Of a DNA stretch of 64,000 bases, positions 17,240-26,451 are shown one piece after another. Both the position numbers and the translations under genes were made by a program. The stretch is taken from positions 4,659,501-4,723,500 of the forward strand of contig NZ_CP020104.1 in the NCBI RefSeq assembly GCF_002056795.1, given 5' to 3'. The stretch's first letter is position 1. Every line of letters starts with the position of its first letter. This DNA is from Spirosoma aerolatum (lineage in GTDB: Bacteria; Bacteroidota; Bacteroidia; Cytophagales; Spirosomataceae). The notes below the pieces were generated by a model. The model searched no databases. It was not told the DNA's origin and saw only the letters and a program-made list of their open reading frames with translations.

Positions 17240-17878
17240 GTGGATTCTTCACTCATTCAAAAAACGGTAGCCCAGCATCTATTGGCTGTACAGGCCGTCC
17301 GGCTCCGCCCTGCTGAGCCCTTCACCTGGAGTTCAGGATGGAAATCACCCATTTACTGTGACAATCGGATTACGCTCGCCCACCCTGAGGTTCGTAGCTT
17401 TATTAAAAACGCCCTGGCTCAAGCCATTCAGCAGCACTTTCCAACGGCTGATGTGATTGCGGGTGTAGCCACTGCAGGTATCCCGCAGGGGGTGCTGGTG
17501 GCCGACGAACTAAACCTGCCCTACTGCTACGTTCGGCCTGAACCCAAAGTACATGGCATGGGCAAACAAATTGAAGGCCATCTGTCAGCCGGTCAACGAG
17601 TAGTCGTTATTGAAGATTTAATTTCGACCGGCGGTAGTTCGCTTAAAGTGGTCGATGCCCTACGAGCCGCTGGTGCAGAGGTGCTGGGTATGGCGGCTAT
17701 TTTCACCTATGGCTTTCCGATAGCCGATCAGAATTTTGCCAATAAAGGTGTGCCACTGGTTAGCTTAAGTAATTATGACGCGCTCCTGAAAGAGGCTCAG
17801 GCACTTGACTATATTCCAGCCGACGCGATGGAATCGTTAGCAGCCTGGCGACAGAATCCGTCCGAATGGGGGAAATAA
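17240..17878 (+). CDS. pyrE: Orotate phosphoribosyltransferase
   Basis: Converts orotate and PRPP to orotidine monophosphate in pyrimidine synthesis. The 212-residue protein has the PRPP-binding signature VVVIEDLISTGGSS and the substrate region WKSPIYCDNRITLAHP. The start appears to be GTG at 17240 (reads MDSSLIQKTVAQHLL); the nearby ATG at 17232 is out of frame. Length is normal. Confidence 0.95.
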   Translation: MDSSLIQKTVAQHLLAVQAVRLRPAEPFTWSSGWKSPIYCDNRITLAHPEVRSFIKNALAQAIQQHFPTADVIAGVATAGIPQGVLVADELNLPYCYVRPEPKVHGMGKQIEGHLSAGQRVVVIEDLISTGGSSLKVVDALRAAGAEVLGMAAIFTYGFPIADQNFANKGVPLVSLSNYDALLKEAQALDYIPADAMESLAAWRQNPSEWGK

Positions 17879-17936
17879 ATACAGTTTCCGGTATACAGAT
17901 TTCAGCAAACGGAAGCGACTGAATCCGAAACTGTAT
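17879..17936. terminator. Stem-loop after pyrE
   Basis: Arms ATACAGTTTC (17879-17888) and its exact complement at 17927-17936 enclose 38 nt. There is no T-run directly after the stem, so it is a weak terminator candidate or an attenuator-like element before the next gene, which is 23 nt further on the same strand. Confidence 0.35.
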
Positions 17937-17959
17937 ATCAAGCAAACCAACTAAATTGT

Positions 17960-18409
17960 ATGAGCCAAGCTGAACATTCCCCCACACCCGACATTACCAA
18001 GACCTATACAAATGGCGAGATTACCGTGGTCTGGAAACCGGCCGTCTGTATTCATTCCAAAATCTGCTGGACGCAGTTGGTCGAGGTATTCAACCCAAGA
18101 AAACGCCCATGGGTCAATATGGATGGGGCAACGACACAGCACATTGCTGACCAGGTTGATCGCTGTCCATCGAAAGCACTAAGTTATTACCGAAATGAAG
18201 AGCCGGTTAAAATCGACGATATTCAGGCGGGAAGCATTGTAGAGCCCTTGCCCAATGGCCCGCTTTTGGTATATGGGAACCTCAGGGTAAAAGATGCCAG
18301 CGGCCACGAAACTCAGAAAAATAAAGTAACCGCCTTCTGCCGGTGCGGTGGTAGTACCAACAAACCGTACTGCGACGGCACACACGTTAAAATTGGCTTT
18401 GTCGGTTGA
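17960..18409 (+). CDS. Iron-sulfur protein: 4Fe-4S mono-cluster domain plus CDGSH zinc-finger-like domain
   Basis: A 149-residue protein with two known domains. The N-terminal half (about 15-80) is a Fer4_19-type domain with Cys in VCIHSKICW and DRCPSKAL. The C-terminal CDGSH domain has the 2Fe-2S ligand pattern CRCGGSTNKPYCDGTH (three Cys, one His). Such proteins are thought to act in redox or Fe-S handling. It stands after pyrE and before a long palindrome. Confidence 0.9.
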   Translation: MSQAEHSPTPDITKTYTNGEITVVWKPAVCIHSKICWTQLVEVFNPRKRPWVNMDGATTQHIADQVDRCPSKALSYYRNEEPVKIDDIQAGSIVEPLPNGPLLVYGNLRVKDASGHETQKNKVTAFCRCGGSTNKPYCDGTHVKIGFVG

Positions 18410-18443
18410 CGTAAGCTTGCATCTGTTTAACCGTTTAGGCAGA

Positions 18444-18514
18444 CAGGCACTAAAATAGTTTTGTTCTGCGAGGTACAATTTGTACCTCGCAGAACAAAAC
18501 TATTTTAGTGCCTG
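18444..18514. repeat. 71-nt perfect palindrome (35-bp arms, 1-nt centre)
   Basis: Bases 18444-18478 are the exact reverse complement of 18480-18514, with one base between. Such an arm length with no mismatch and no loop is far beyond a normal terminator and could extrude as a cruciform. It lies between the convergent CDGSH gene and the glycosyltransferase gene, so it could still end transcription from both sides. Confidence 0.9.
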
Positions 18515-18658
18515 TTATTTAACGGGTATATCGTGACAAAGCGAACCAGCATTCGCTCGCTCATAATAGTATAGATAGAGATTGGCCACTACATTCCGTG
18601 CAGAGTGCCCCAATCCCCAGCCCATTGCCTCACTTTTCGCAATTGATTACTCGACTCT

Positions 18659-19867
18659 TTATTCGAACTGCAAGGCTAATTGCGACTGAATAAGCTGACT
18701 CATTGCAGCCCAGGTGGTATCCCAGGAATGGCTCAACAGAAACACATCGACTTCTTCCCACGAGTTGTTTTCGAGCAGGGCTCTGGCAATAGCCTGCTCA
18801 AAGGCATCAGGCGAATTCGCAATGGCAACAGGAGTTAGATGGCCATACATACTAACCACGTCATGAATTGGCGTCGATACAACGGGCAGGCCAGCCGCCA
18901 GGTATTCGGGGGTTTTGGTAGGGCTTATATACCGGGTAGCTTCATTGATGGCAAATGGCATGATGGCTACATCCCAATGAGAAAAATAATGCGGCAACGA
19001 TGCATATTGCTTAAAGCCCAGGTAATGAATATTAGGTGCCTGTGGTAAGTTTGCCCAGTCAATTTTCACCACGGGTCCCAACAACGTAAACTGCCAGTCG
19101 GGCCGCTTTTGAGCCAGAGATCGGAGTAAATGAAGATCCATTCGCTCGTCAATGACACCACTGTAACCAATACGAGGCCCCGGAATGGACACTAAATCGG
19201 TAGGTAGAGGAAGTTCGTTTCGGGCGGGTGAAAAATGATTAAAATCAATGCTACTGGGAAACGCAAATACATGCTCATGCCGGCCCTGCTTGGCTTCAAA
19301 TAGACTTAGCCCACCCGTAAATACCAGATGAGCCCGTTTGAGCAGTTCTTTCTCCTGTTCCAGCAAATTCGCCGGAGCCCCTAAAAAAGCCGAAAGCTCA
19401 TCCATGCAGTCATAGATCATCAGTTGGGGTTTCAGGTGGCGGCTGAAAGCCAATGCCATCGGAGTGTAGTACCAGGCTATAAAATCCTGGATGGAATGCT
19501 GAGCCATGAGTTGATCGACCGCTCTTCGCTGTAGTTCAAGGCTTTTTTCAGGGCTGCTGCCATGGGGGATATGCGGAACAACTACGGTGAGGTTTGGGTC
19601 AATCGAGCGAAGCTCCAGTTGGTAGCTTTCGCCATAAATCGGCTCTTCCACAAACCAGACCCGCCACTGACGGCTAGCCCGACTTAGCAAATGCTGGGGA
19701 CGCTGAAAAACAAAGTTCCATCGCAGATGAGAAAAACACACTAGATCGGTTATCTCCTGATCGATTAACGGGGTGGGCTTTGAAGGCAGTGAAGAAACAG
19801 GACTGGCCTTTTCTTTTTTCAAATTTGGGACGGACATGGGCTGTTGAAGGATATAAATGATGAACAT
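18659..19867 (-). CDS. GT4-like glycosyltransferase
   Basis: A 402-residue protein with the two-domain GT-B pattern. FQRPQHLLSRASR in the N-terminal half is typical of GT4 relatives, and the C-terminal half has the nucleotide-sugar region IGYSGVIDERMDLHLL and the motif SPTKTPEYLAAGLPVVSTPI. No signal peptide; cytoplasmic. An alternative ATG at 19837 (MSVPNLKK) would remove a short hydrophobic N-terminus. It is divergent from the GH-A hydrolase gene and shares a locus with GH130, SDR and a large unknown protein. Confidence 0.85.
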   Translation of the reverse strand: MFIIYILQQPMSVPNLKKEKASPVSSLPSKPTPLIDQEITDLVCFSHLRWNFVFQRPQHLLSRASRQWRVWFVEEPIYGESYQLELRSIDPNLTVVVPHIPHGSSPEKSLELQRRAVDQLMAQHSIQDFIAWYYTPMALAFSRHLKPQLMIYDCMDELSAFLGAPANLLEQEKELLKRAHLVFTGGLSLFEAKQGRHEHVFAFPSSIDFNHFSPARNELPLPTDLVSIPGPRIGYSGVIDERMDLHLLRSLAQKRPDWQFTLLGPVVKIDWANLPQAPNIHYLGFKQYASLPHYFSHWDVAIMPFAINEATRYISPTKTPEYLAAGLPVVSTPIHDVVSMYGHLTPVAIANSPDAFEQAIARALLENNSWEEVDVFLLSHSWDTTWAAMSQLIQSQLALQFE

Positions 19868-20088
19868 TGCCTGAAGGCAATGTGCGGTAATCGTCGCAGG
19901 AGTATGAACGGTGTATGCGTACGGTTGTTAACGACGCGCTGGAATCCTATCCGAACAGACTGGTTTCACATCTGAATTGTTAGCAGACGGTCCGCCCACA
20001 TAGTGCTAGCCCGACAATCCGCAAACAATTTCCAGGTGAATGCTCTTTCGGATAAGGACACATCTGGAATTGCACCGCATTGACATTT

Positions 20089-21309
20089 ATGGATTCTTCA
20101 CTACACCACAACAACCCCTTCCAGTCGTTCTGGTGGGCGGGCTTCGAGTGCGCCGATCAGTTGAATTGTTTCGGTCATCGGGTCGATTTACTAACTCAAA
20201 CCGGACACCTGGACTTGATCGAGACCGATTACCGTCGGCTTTTACCGTTTCAGATTCGAACCGTTCGGGAAGGAATCCGCTGGAGCCAGGTTGAAAAACG
20301 GGCGTATCAATACGACTGGAGTATGGTTAAAACGTTGTTGGATACGGGGCACAAACTCGGTGTTCAGCAAATCTGGGATCTGTGTCATTTTGGCTATCCC
20401 GACGACCTAACTCCCCTACATCCCCTGTTTGCCCGTCGTTTTGCCGATTTGAGCCGCGCGTTTGTCCAATTTTACCGTGACCACTATCCCGACGAAGACC
20501 TGATTGTAACGCCTATCAACGAAGTCAGTTTCATTTCCTGGCTAGGTGGCGATGCACGGGGAACCACGCCATATTGCATCAATCAGGGTTGGGAGGTGAA
20601 ACGAGGACTGATGCGAGCGTATATTGAAGCCGTAGCCGCCATGCGTGAAATTGATCCTACCGTTCGCATTCTGACTACCGAGCCGCTGGTTCAAATCGTC
20701 CCTCCTCTGGAGGCTACTTCAGACCAGATCATAGAAGCAGCCATTGCCGACGAAGCCCAATTCCAGGCTGTTGATATGCTGGCGGGTTATCTGGCTCCCG
20801 ATCTGGGCGGCTCACCCGACTATCTGGATATACTGGGCTTCAATTATTACTATAACAATCAGTGGATACTTGGTTTTACTGACTATCTGCCCTGGGGCGA
20901 CGCCATACCTGACCCACGCTGGTTGCCGCTTCGTAAACTGCTTATGAAAGCCCACCATCGGTATCAGAAGCCGATTGCGCTCACCGAAACCAGCCATTCG
21001 GGCGAGCATCGCCCCCAATGGATAACCATGATTGCCGAGGAATGTGCGGCTGTTGTGGAGGCAGGTGTACCGTTATGGGGTATCTGTCTGTACCCGATTA
21101 TTGACCGTCCCGACTGGGACCATCTTGATTACTGGCATCAGGCTGGTCTTTGGGATGCCGATTTATCAGCTAACCCGCCTGGTCGCGTCCTTCATATTCC
21201 CTATGCCTATGCGCTCATCGACGCCCAACGACTATGCAATGAGGTAATACACGGGCGTGAACTTATAGGGTCAGGCAAGGCAGCACTTTTCATTGCTAAC
21301 GGCCAGTAA
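20089..21309 (+). CDS. Clan GH-A glycoside hydrolase, GH1-related, atypical motifs
   Basis: A 406-residue protein with a TIM-barrel hydrolase pattern. The start FQSFWWAGFECADQ recalls GH1-type proteins. The acid/base motif appears as TPINEVSF (Asn-Glu) and the nucleophile as ALTETSHSGEHR, where GH1 enzymes usually have TxNEP and TENG. It therefore belongs near GH1 or GH5 but not clearly in a described family. No signal peptide. ATG at 20089 is preferred over a TTG at 20080. Confidence 0.78.
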   Translation: MDSSLHHNNPFQSFWWAGFECADQLNCFGHRVDLLTQTGHLDLIETDYRRLLPFQIRTVREGIRWSQVEKRAYQYDWSMVKTLLDTGHKLGVQQIWDLCHFGYPDDLTPLHPLFARRFADLSRAFVQFYRDHYPDEDLIVTPINEVSFISWLGGDARGTTPYCINQGWEVKRGLMRAYIEAVAAMREIDPTVRILTTEPLVQIVPPLEATSDQIIEAAIADEAQFQAVDMLAGYLAPDLGGSPDYLDILGFNYYYNNQWILGFTDYLPWGDAIPDPRWLPLRKLLMKAHHRYQKPIALTETSHSGEHRPQWITMIAEECAAVVEAGVPLWGICLYPIIDRPDWDHLDYWHQAGLWDADLSANPPGRVLHIPYAYALIDAQRLCNEVIHGRELIGSGKAALFIANGQ

Positions 21310-21682
21310 AATAGACTATTCCACATTTAATTATCAGGGTTGATTTTCTAATACAATTCTAATCAATTCTAATTTTTTTCTAATCGGTTGGACAAGTATC
21401 CTTTCGGAGGATTCATCTAATTTTGCTGTTACCCTAGTTGATCCCAACGGGTTATTCATACGCGTTTACAGAACATTCAAGTTGGAAATGCATCTCTGAT
21501 CCAGATGCGTACTTAATAGCCATTTGTCATTGGCAGATGGCTATTTTCTATTCTGCTGCAACAGTTATAAACCGGCTGCCCCATACCCTATGTTCGTCAC
21601 CCGCTATCATTAGCCGAGTTCACCCATCTTGTATTGATTCGATTCAATCATTTCTGAGTAGTTGAGTGGTAACCTTCCGATT
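21310..21682. other. Intergenic region between convergent genes
   Basis: This 373-nt gap has no credible gene. It contains a direct repeat of AATTCTAAT near 21357-21375 and a stem (TAGCCAT 21517-21523 with ATGGCTA 21537-21543) followed by TTTT, a weak terminator candidate for the hydrolase gene. Confidence 0.5.
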
Positions 21683-22813
21683 TTAACCCGGCACCTGAAA
21701 CAGACTCTTTGGCAGATGCGTGATACGGCAGGCGAGGTCGCACTCACCCGAAGCAACGATATAGTGATCGCCCGAATCAAGGATACCCGTAGTAAATACG
21801 ACGTCGGATAAATAAAGCTGGTATTTGATCGGTTCAACAAGCTCCGGGCTGGCCTCCAGTATGGGATGCACGTCCTCTATATGCAGAACCTGCCCCGGAT
21901 TCTGGGCGTCCAGCAAGGCCCAGAACGTGCGATAAATACCAACAACACCCTGCAACTGAACACCATGATAGAGCATTAACCAGCCCTGATCGGTCAGAAT
22001 AGGTTGTGTTCCACCGCCGAGTTTCATGGTTGATGCCGAGCCTTTACGGGCTCGGATCAACGGGGTATCGACAGGTTTCCAATGCAACCCGTCGGGCGAT
22101 TGCGCCAGATTGATGGTTGGGCCGGCATAATAGGGACTGGCTGGTTTTGTCGCAAAATATAAATCGCCCAGAGGCCGGGTAAGTGCGTAAAACCGGCCAT
22201 CGATTTTTCCCTCAAAAAAGACCATATCTTTATTCTGATGATCCAGAATAATGCCTTCCAGCCTGTAATTGAGTCCGTCGGTGGAGGTATAGAGTGTGGT
22301 CGAATGCCGCTCTGCGCTTACCGAGCAAGTGGTCATGTAATACGTATCATCAATTTTCGTGATTCGGGCGTCTTCAACTCCGTATTCCTGATGCGTTCGC
22401 TGGGGCGCTATGATTTTGTCGTAATGAATCTGCACAACACTTGTTCCATCGGCAGTCAATTCAACGGGCAGCAACCACGATAACGACGTTAGTGCCATTA
22501 CTTTATACGGATTACCCAATAGTTGAAATTTACGCGGATCGGCCGCATTGACACTATGGAGAGGGTAGGCATCCAGTTGATAACCAGCCTGCTCATCCCA
22601 GCGAATCGCGTGAATCTGTTCACCAATGATTGGCTGGTTAAGGGCCTCAGCCACCCGGATCATAATGAGCAGATTCCCATTGGGCAGCTGGGCCAGACCG
22701 GGGTTAAACGCGCCCAGTACATACGTTTCGTCCTTAATGGTTTGTCGTAAGGGCGAAAAGCTCAGGTCAATATCGTGGGGACAAAAAATCAGCTTGTCAA
22801 CCGGGAAAGACAT
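21683..22813 (-). CDS. GH130-family glycosidase/phosphorylase
   Basis: A 376-residue five-bladed beta-propeller protein of the GH130 type. Typical elements are FNPGLAQLPNGNLLIMIRV, YGVEDARITKIDDTYYMT carrying the catalytic Asp, and GWLMLYHGV. The family phosphorolyses or hydrolyses beta-mannosides. No signal peptide, so the substrate is probably intracellular. ATG at 22813 is chosen because the longer frame would overlap the upstream SDR gene by about 80 nt; this start leaves an 11-nt gap. Confidence 0.88.
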   Translation of the reverse strand: MSFPVDKLIFCPHDIDLSFSPLRQTIKDETYVLGAFNPGLAQLPNGNLLIMIRVAEALNQPIIGEQIHAIRWDEQAGYQLDAYPLHSVNAADPRKFQLLGNPYKVMALTSLSWLLPVELTADGTSVVQIHYDKIIAPQRTHQEYGVEDARITKIDDTYYMTTCSVSAERHSTTLYTSTDGLNYRLEGIILDHQNKDMVFFEGKIDGRFYALTRPLGDLYFATKPASPYYAGPTINLAQSPDGLHWKPVDTPLIRARKGSASTMKLGGGTQPILTDQGWLMLYHGVQLQGVVGIYRTFWALLDAQNPGQVLHIEDVHPILEASPELVEPIKYQLYLSDVVFTTGILDSGDHYIVASGECDLACRITHLPKSLFQVPG

Positions 22814-22824
22814 GCCTTCGGTGA

Positions 22825-23580
22825 TTAAATAAGTTGTAGATGAGGCCGAATCTGCACCGAAACCACATCGCAACGTTTCGGCTGGGTCAGAATGTAATAG
22901 ACACAAACGGCAATATCTTCGGCCCGAAGCATATCCCCCTTTTGCTGCCGTTCCCGCTCCTCTTCGGGCGTAGTCGATTGCATATCTGACCCCACGGCAC
23001 CCGGCTCTACCAGGCTGATTTTAATACCGTGCGGGTTCACTTCCTTGCGCAAACTTTCGGCAAATCCCTGAATGGCCGATTTGGTGGCTACATACACCGA
23101 ACTGCCTTCCTCCCGGACATTGGCACTCATCGAACCGACCAGTACAATATGCCCCTGCCCTTGAGGTTTCATTCGCTTCAGTGCTTCCTGAGTAGCGGCC
23201 AGATACCCTACCAGATTGGTCTGGATCACATACCGCCAGTCGGCATCAGCCATTTCTTCAATTGACGCTGCTGCCAGAGCCGCACAATTGATGAGCATAT
23301 CCAGCCCACCCAGGTTCTGATCGGCCTGCTCGAATATCCGCTGAATATCATCGGTATTGGCGATGTCGGCCAGTATACCACTTGCCTGCCCCCCCCCCTG
23401 CCGGATTTGCTCAATCACTTCGTTTAGGGGCTCCTCATGTCGGCCAAAGGTGAAGATATGGGCTCCGTATGCCCCTAAAAGGACCGCAATTGCTCTGCCA
23501 ATTCCGGTGGTTCCTCCTGTAATTAAAATGCGTTTGCCGACCACCGACTCAACCGCTGTGTGGATTGGTGACTGATTCAT
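22825..23580 (-). CDS. Short-chain dehydrogenase/reductase
   Basis: A 251-residue classical SDR. The cofactor motif GGTTGIGRA is at about residues 22-30, the catalytic Ser lies in VGSMSAN, and YVATK supplies Tyr and Lys. The segment IRQGGGQASG near residue 62 is encoded by a run of ten G on the coding strand. It overlaps nothing and lies seven nt after the large upstream gene in the same transcript direction. The substrate may be a sugar, given the neighbours (inference). Confidence 0.9.
   Translation of the reverse strand: MNQSPIHTAVESVVGKRILITGGTTGIGRAIAVLLGAYGAHIFTFGRHEEPLNEVIEQIRQGGGQASGILADIANTDDIQRIFEQADQNLGGLDMLINCAALAAASIEEMADADWRYVIQTNLVGYLAATQEALKRMKPQGQGHIVLVGSMSANVREEGSSVYVATKSAIQGFAESLRKEVNPHGIKISLVEPGAVGSDMQSTTPEEERERQQKGDMLRAEDIAVCVYYILTQPKRCDVVSVQIRPHLQLI
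23389..23398. repeat. C10/G10 homopolymer inside the SDR gene
   Basis: Ten consecutive C on the plus strand, read as G10 in the SDR coding strand (Gln-Gly-Gly-Gly-Gln). A one-base slip would shift the frame and end the protein early. Confidence 0.9.
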
Positions 23581-23587
23581 GGATGCT

Positions 23588-25927
23588 CTATTTTGTTTTT
23601 ATTGACGATTGATTCTGCACCCGATTTTCGCTGACCTTCCGTGTTGTCCGAAGCGATTTAGGCGTTGGCCCCCACTCCAACCGAAGCCGTAGATTACCCG
23701 GAACGGTAAACTCCTGATACGTTTTATCCTTGCTGGTAACCATGAATGGCTTGGGGCTGTCGGAGTCTTCGTCCAGCAATTGGATAGCGGGCAACTTGCT
23801 TCCTTTGGCCAGTATCCGCACCTGACAGGTATAGTCAGGCAGACCACTTAAACAAAAAATAGCATAGCCACTTTTCCGATCAATTATTTGATAGTCAGCC
23901 TGGTAAATAGGATAATTGCAGTATATAATGACGGGCACGCCCTCGAAGCGTTTATAAGCATAGGTTGTCAGGATATAGGCCAGCGCACCACCATATACCT
24001 CCTGTCCGACGGCTCCAACCTGCTTCCAGCCCGTCGAGATGTCTTCCACAGGTATTGGTAAATCGGGGATCATCCGGCCCTCACGGGGCTGTGAACAAAT
24101 CATATCGGCTGGAAGCTCCGACGGGAAATAATAGCGGCCCCGGTGAAGCAGGTATTTAATAAATTCGGCAAACACCAGCCGAGCAGCCGGGATAACATCA
24201 TTACCGAGTTCTTTCAGGTAATTGAGCATGGTAGCCATGATCTCAGCCTCTTCATAAGCGGCCAGGTAAGGCGCATCTTTCAGCGGTGCTACACCCATGA
24301 ATGTGCTGCAAAACTGCCCAAGTCCGAAGTTGCACTCCCAGATCCACATACGGGCAATCACGTTGGCAATGCTCAGCCGGCTCAGATCAAAATACAGACG
24401 TTTGCCCGTAATTCGCCAGAGCTTAACCAGCGTCAGAGCACTCATGATCGTGATATTGGACTGATAAAGCAGTTCAAAGCCTTTGCCCCGTAGCCGTTCG
24501 GCCGATTGCTCCGCTTCCTGAAGGTAACGCGGATCTTTACTCAGCTCGTAGGCCTGAACCATAACATGCGTAAACAAACCGGCCGCATCCAACTCGCCCC
24601 CTTTACCTTCGCTGGTTTCGGCCTTGATCACGGCCAATGTTCGACTATCATAAAAGACCGGCCAATTGTACCCAAAATGATGGGCAGCCCGAATCACAAA
24701 TTCCAGCGAACGGAACAGCAAGTCTTTGGCTTCGGTATTCCCTTTATCGGCCAGCCGTCCCAGATTCATCAGAATATGTAACAGATACCAGGAGTCAATC
24801 TTATTAATATCTTCTTCTTCACTGGGCTCATCTTTTTTAAACGACTCGCCGGGTAGCCAGCGGGTAAGCGTCGCTTTTTTTTCATCGAAAAAAGTGGGGA
24901 TGGCTTTTTGCAGCAACTCGACCAGCGGTACTGGTTTTTCCAGCCATTCCTGATACTCCCAAAGCGGAACCAGAATAGCCAGTTGAACCATACTTTCGGG
25001 TGGTTTTTGCGTGGCACTAACATAGGCATTGAGGTAAAACTGATTTCTGATCCGTCGGCCACATTCCGGCGAATTGGCCAGCGCCCGAATGGTCTGTTCA
25101 GCTGCTTTGGGCCAGTCGAAATAAACGGGTTCGGGCTTGGGAAGTTGGCGGTAGATATAGGGTATAGCCTTCAGAAACATGTCGGCAGCCTCAAACTCGT
25201 TGGCGGGAATACCTTCATTGAGGTACAGAAAGGCATCTGATATAATCACTTCCTTGCCTGCTTTCAGAGGTTGTTCAGCAGCTGGTAGCGAAAAGCCAAC
25301 TTCAGGCCACTGGGCGTCCACCGTTCCAGAAGGGTCCGTGTGCGTTTGCTGGCAGTAATCATTTAGGGCGGTCAGATTCTGGAAATACAGCAGCGTACCT
25401 TCGATGGGTTTTGTAACGGACAAATACGTGAGCCCAGCCGTTGGGCCACTCTGGGTTACATATACCATTCCCTCGGTAGTGGTGGGATCGCCGTCTTTGT
25501 TCAGCAGGTACACGTCACGAGGGAAAGCTTCTACAATAAAATCCTGATTCGGTTTCAGCGAAGTTGTATACCGCAGTAGCATGGGCTCGTCAACGCATCG
25601 CTCGATCATTACCCGAAACGCTCCCAGTGATCCATCGATACGGTATTCAACCGTTGTTTCGGTTTGCTTGCCACGTTTGACAGCATGAATGGTTTGCGGA
25701 TCAAAACAAGTTCGAATCGCTAGTTTTCCAGCCGTTGCAAAGCTATATACGATCCAGAATGAGCTGGGCGTCAGGCAGGTTTGCAGACTGCCCCGATCAA
25801 ATTGCCAGGGACTATCTTCTAGCTGAGTAGCTTGGTTTAGATGATCTTTCAGACCGCTGACCCATTGCGACGTTTGACCTGCTTTCGTAAAAGGTTGCCA
25901 GTAACTAAGTTCATCTGCTTTTGCCAT
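23588..25927 (-). CDS. Large unrecognised protein, probable carbohydrate-active helical barrel
   Basis: A 779-residue protein with no signal peptide. The first ~250 residues look like a beta-rich domain (alternating strands, for example LLRYTTSLKPNQDFIVEAFP). Residues about 280-670 are helical with repeated amphipathic segments such as DSWYLLHILMNLGRLADKGN and AAGLFTHVMVQAYELSKDP, suggesting an (alpha/alpha)6 toroid as in several glycosidases and lyases. The last ~100 residues are again beta-rich. The context (GT4, GH-A, GH130, SDR) supports action on a sugar, but no catalytic residues can be assigned. First gene of a three-gene minus-strand operon. Confidence 0.85.
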   Translation of the reverse strand: MAKADELSYWQPFTKAGQTSQWVSGLKDHLNQATQLEDSPWQFDRGSLQTCLTPSSFWIVYSFATAGKLAIRTCFDPQTIHAVKRGKQTETTVEYRIDGSLGAFRVMIERCVDEPMLLRYTTSLKPNQDFIVEAFPRDVYLLNKDGDPTTTEGMVYVTQSGPTAGLTYLSVTKPIEGTLLYFQNLTALNDYCQQTHTDPSGTVDAQWPEVGFSLPAAEQPLKAGKEVIISDAFLYLNEGIPANEFEAADMFLKAIPYIYRQLPKPEPVYFDWPKAAEQTIRALANSPECGRRIRNQFYLNAYVSATQKPPESMVQLAILVPLWEYQEWLEKPVPLVELLQKAIPTFFDEKKATLTRWLPGESFKKDEPSEEEDINKIDSWYLLHILMNLGRLADKGNTEAKDLLFRSLEFVIRAAHHFGYNWPVFYDSRTLAVIKAETSEGKGGELDAAGLFTHVMVQAYELSKDPRYLQEAEQSAERLRGKGFELLYQSNITIMSALTLVKLWRITGKRLYFDLSRLSIANVIARMWIWECNFGLGQFCSTFMGVAPLKDAPYLAAYEEAEIMATMLNYLKELGNDVIPAARLVFAEFIKYLLHRGRYYFPSELPADMICSQPREGRMIPDLPIPVEDISTGWKQVGAVGQEVYGGALAYILTTYAYKRFEGVPVIIYCNYPIYQADYQIIDRKSGYAIFCLSGLPDYTCQVRILAKGSKLPAIQLLDEDSDSPKPFMVTSKDKTYQEFTVPGNLRLRLEWGPTPKSLRTTRKVSENRVQNQSSIKTK

Positions 25928-26081
25928 TGCGTCGGATTAAGTTGATGACTTGATTAACTTTCTACGCATCCAAACGTCAGATATAGCTGCCAAAAAATAA
26001 GATAACGGTCTGAAAAACGATCGCTGCTGGCCAGTAACCCCATACCCTCATTGTCACTAACTCAATTCCACTGCTGAACTT

Positions 26082-26339
26082 ATGTATGATACTTCTCCGA
26101 CAATTGGCGAGGGACATCCTGCTTCCTGTATGAAATCGAACCGACGTTTTATAAAGCGCATTATCTGGCCGATGGTACTACTACTTATCAGCCTGTTGAT
26201 CTATCTCTATATCGAATACAATGCTTTATTCGAGCCCGTCCTCAGACTTATACACCAGATCAGTCCAAATTCAACCAGCAAATCCGTCCTTATTACGTTG
26301 GACTATTACAGCTTCGAACCCATGAACTTCAAGCCTTAA
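26082..26339 (+). CDS. Possible small membrane protein
   Basis: An 85-codon frame starting with ATG. It has one strong hydrophobic helix (IIWPMVLLLISLLIYLYI) after a basic stretch (SNRRFIKR), fitting a single-span protein with a cytoplasmic N-terminus. No family is recognised and it stands alone on the plus strand. Confidence 0.4.
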   Translation: MYDTSPTIGEGHPASCMKSNRRFIKRIIWPMVLLLISLLIYLYIEYNALFEPVLRLIHQISPNSTSKSVLITLDYYSFEPMNFKP

Positions 26340-26451
26340 AACCGAAGGACAAAACTGTTTTTTGGCCGTATAGTTCTGGACATTGATCAATAACAAGGGC
26401 GCATAGGTCGTCTGTAAGATCGTATCTCCTCACTACTCAAACGGCCTATTA

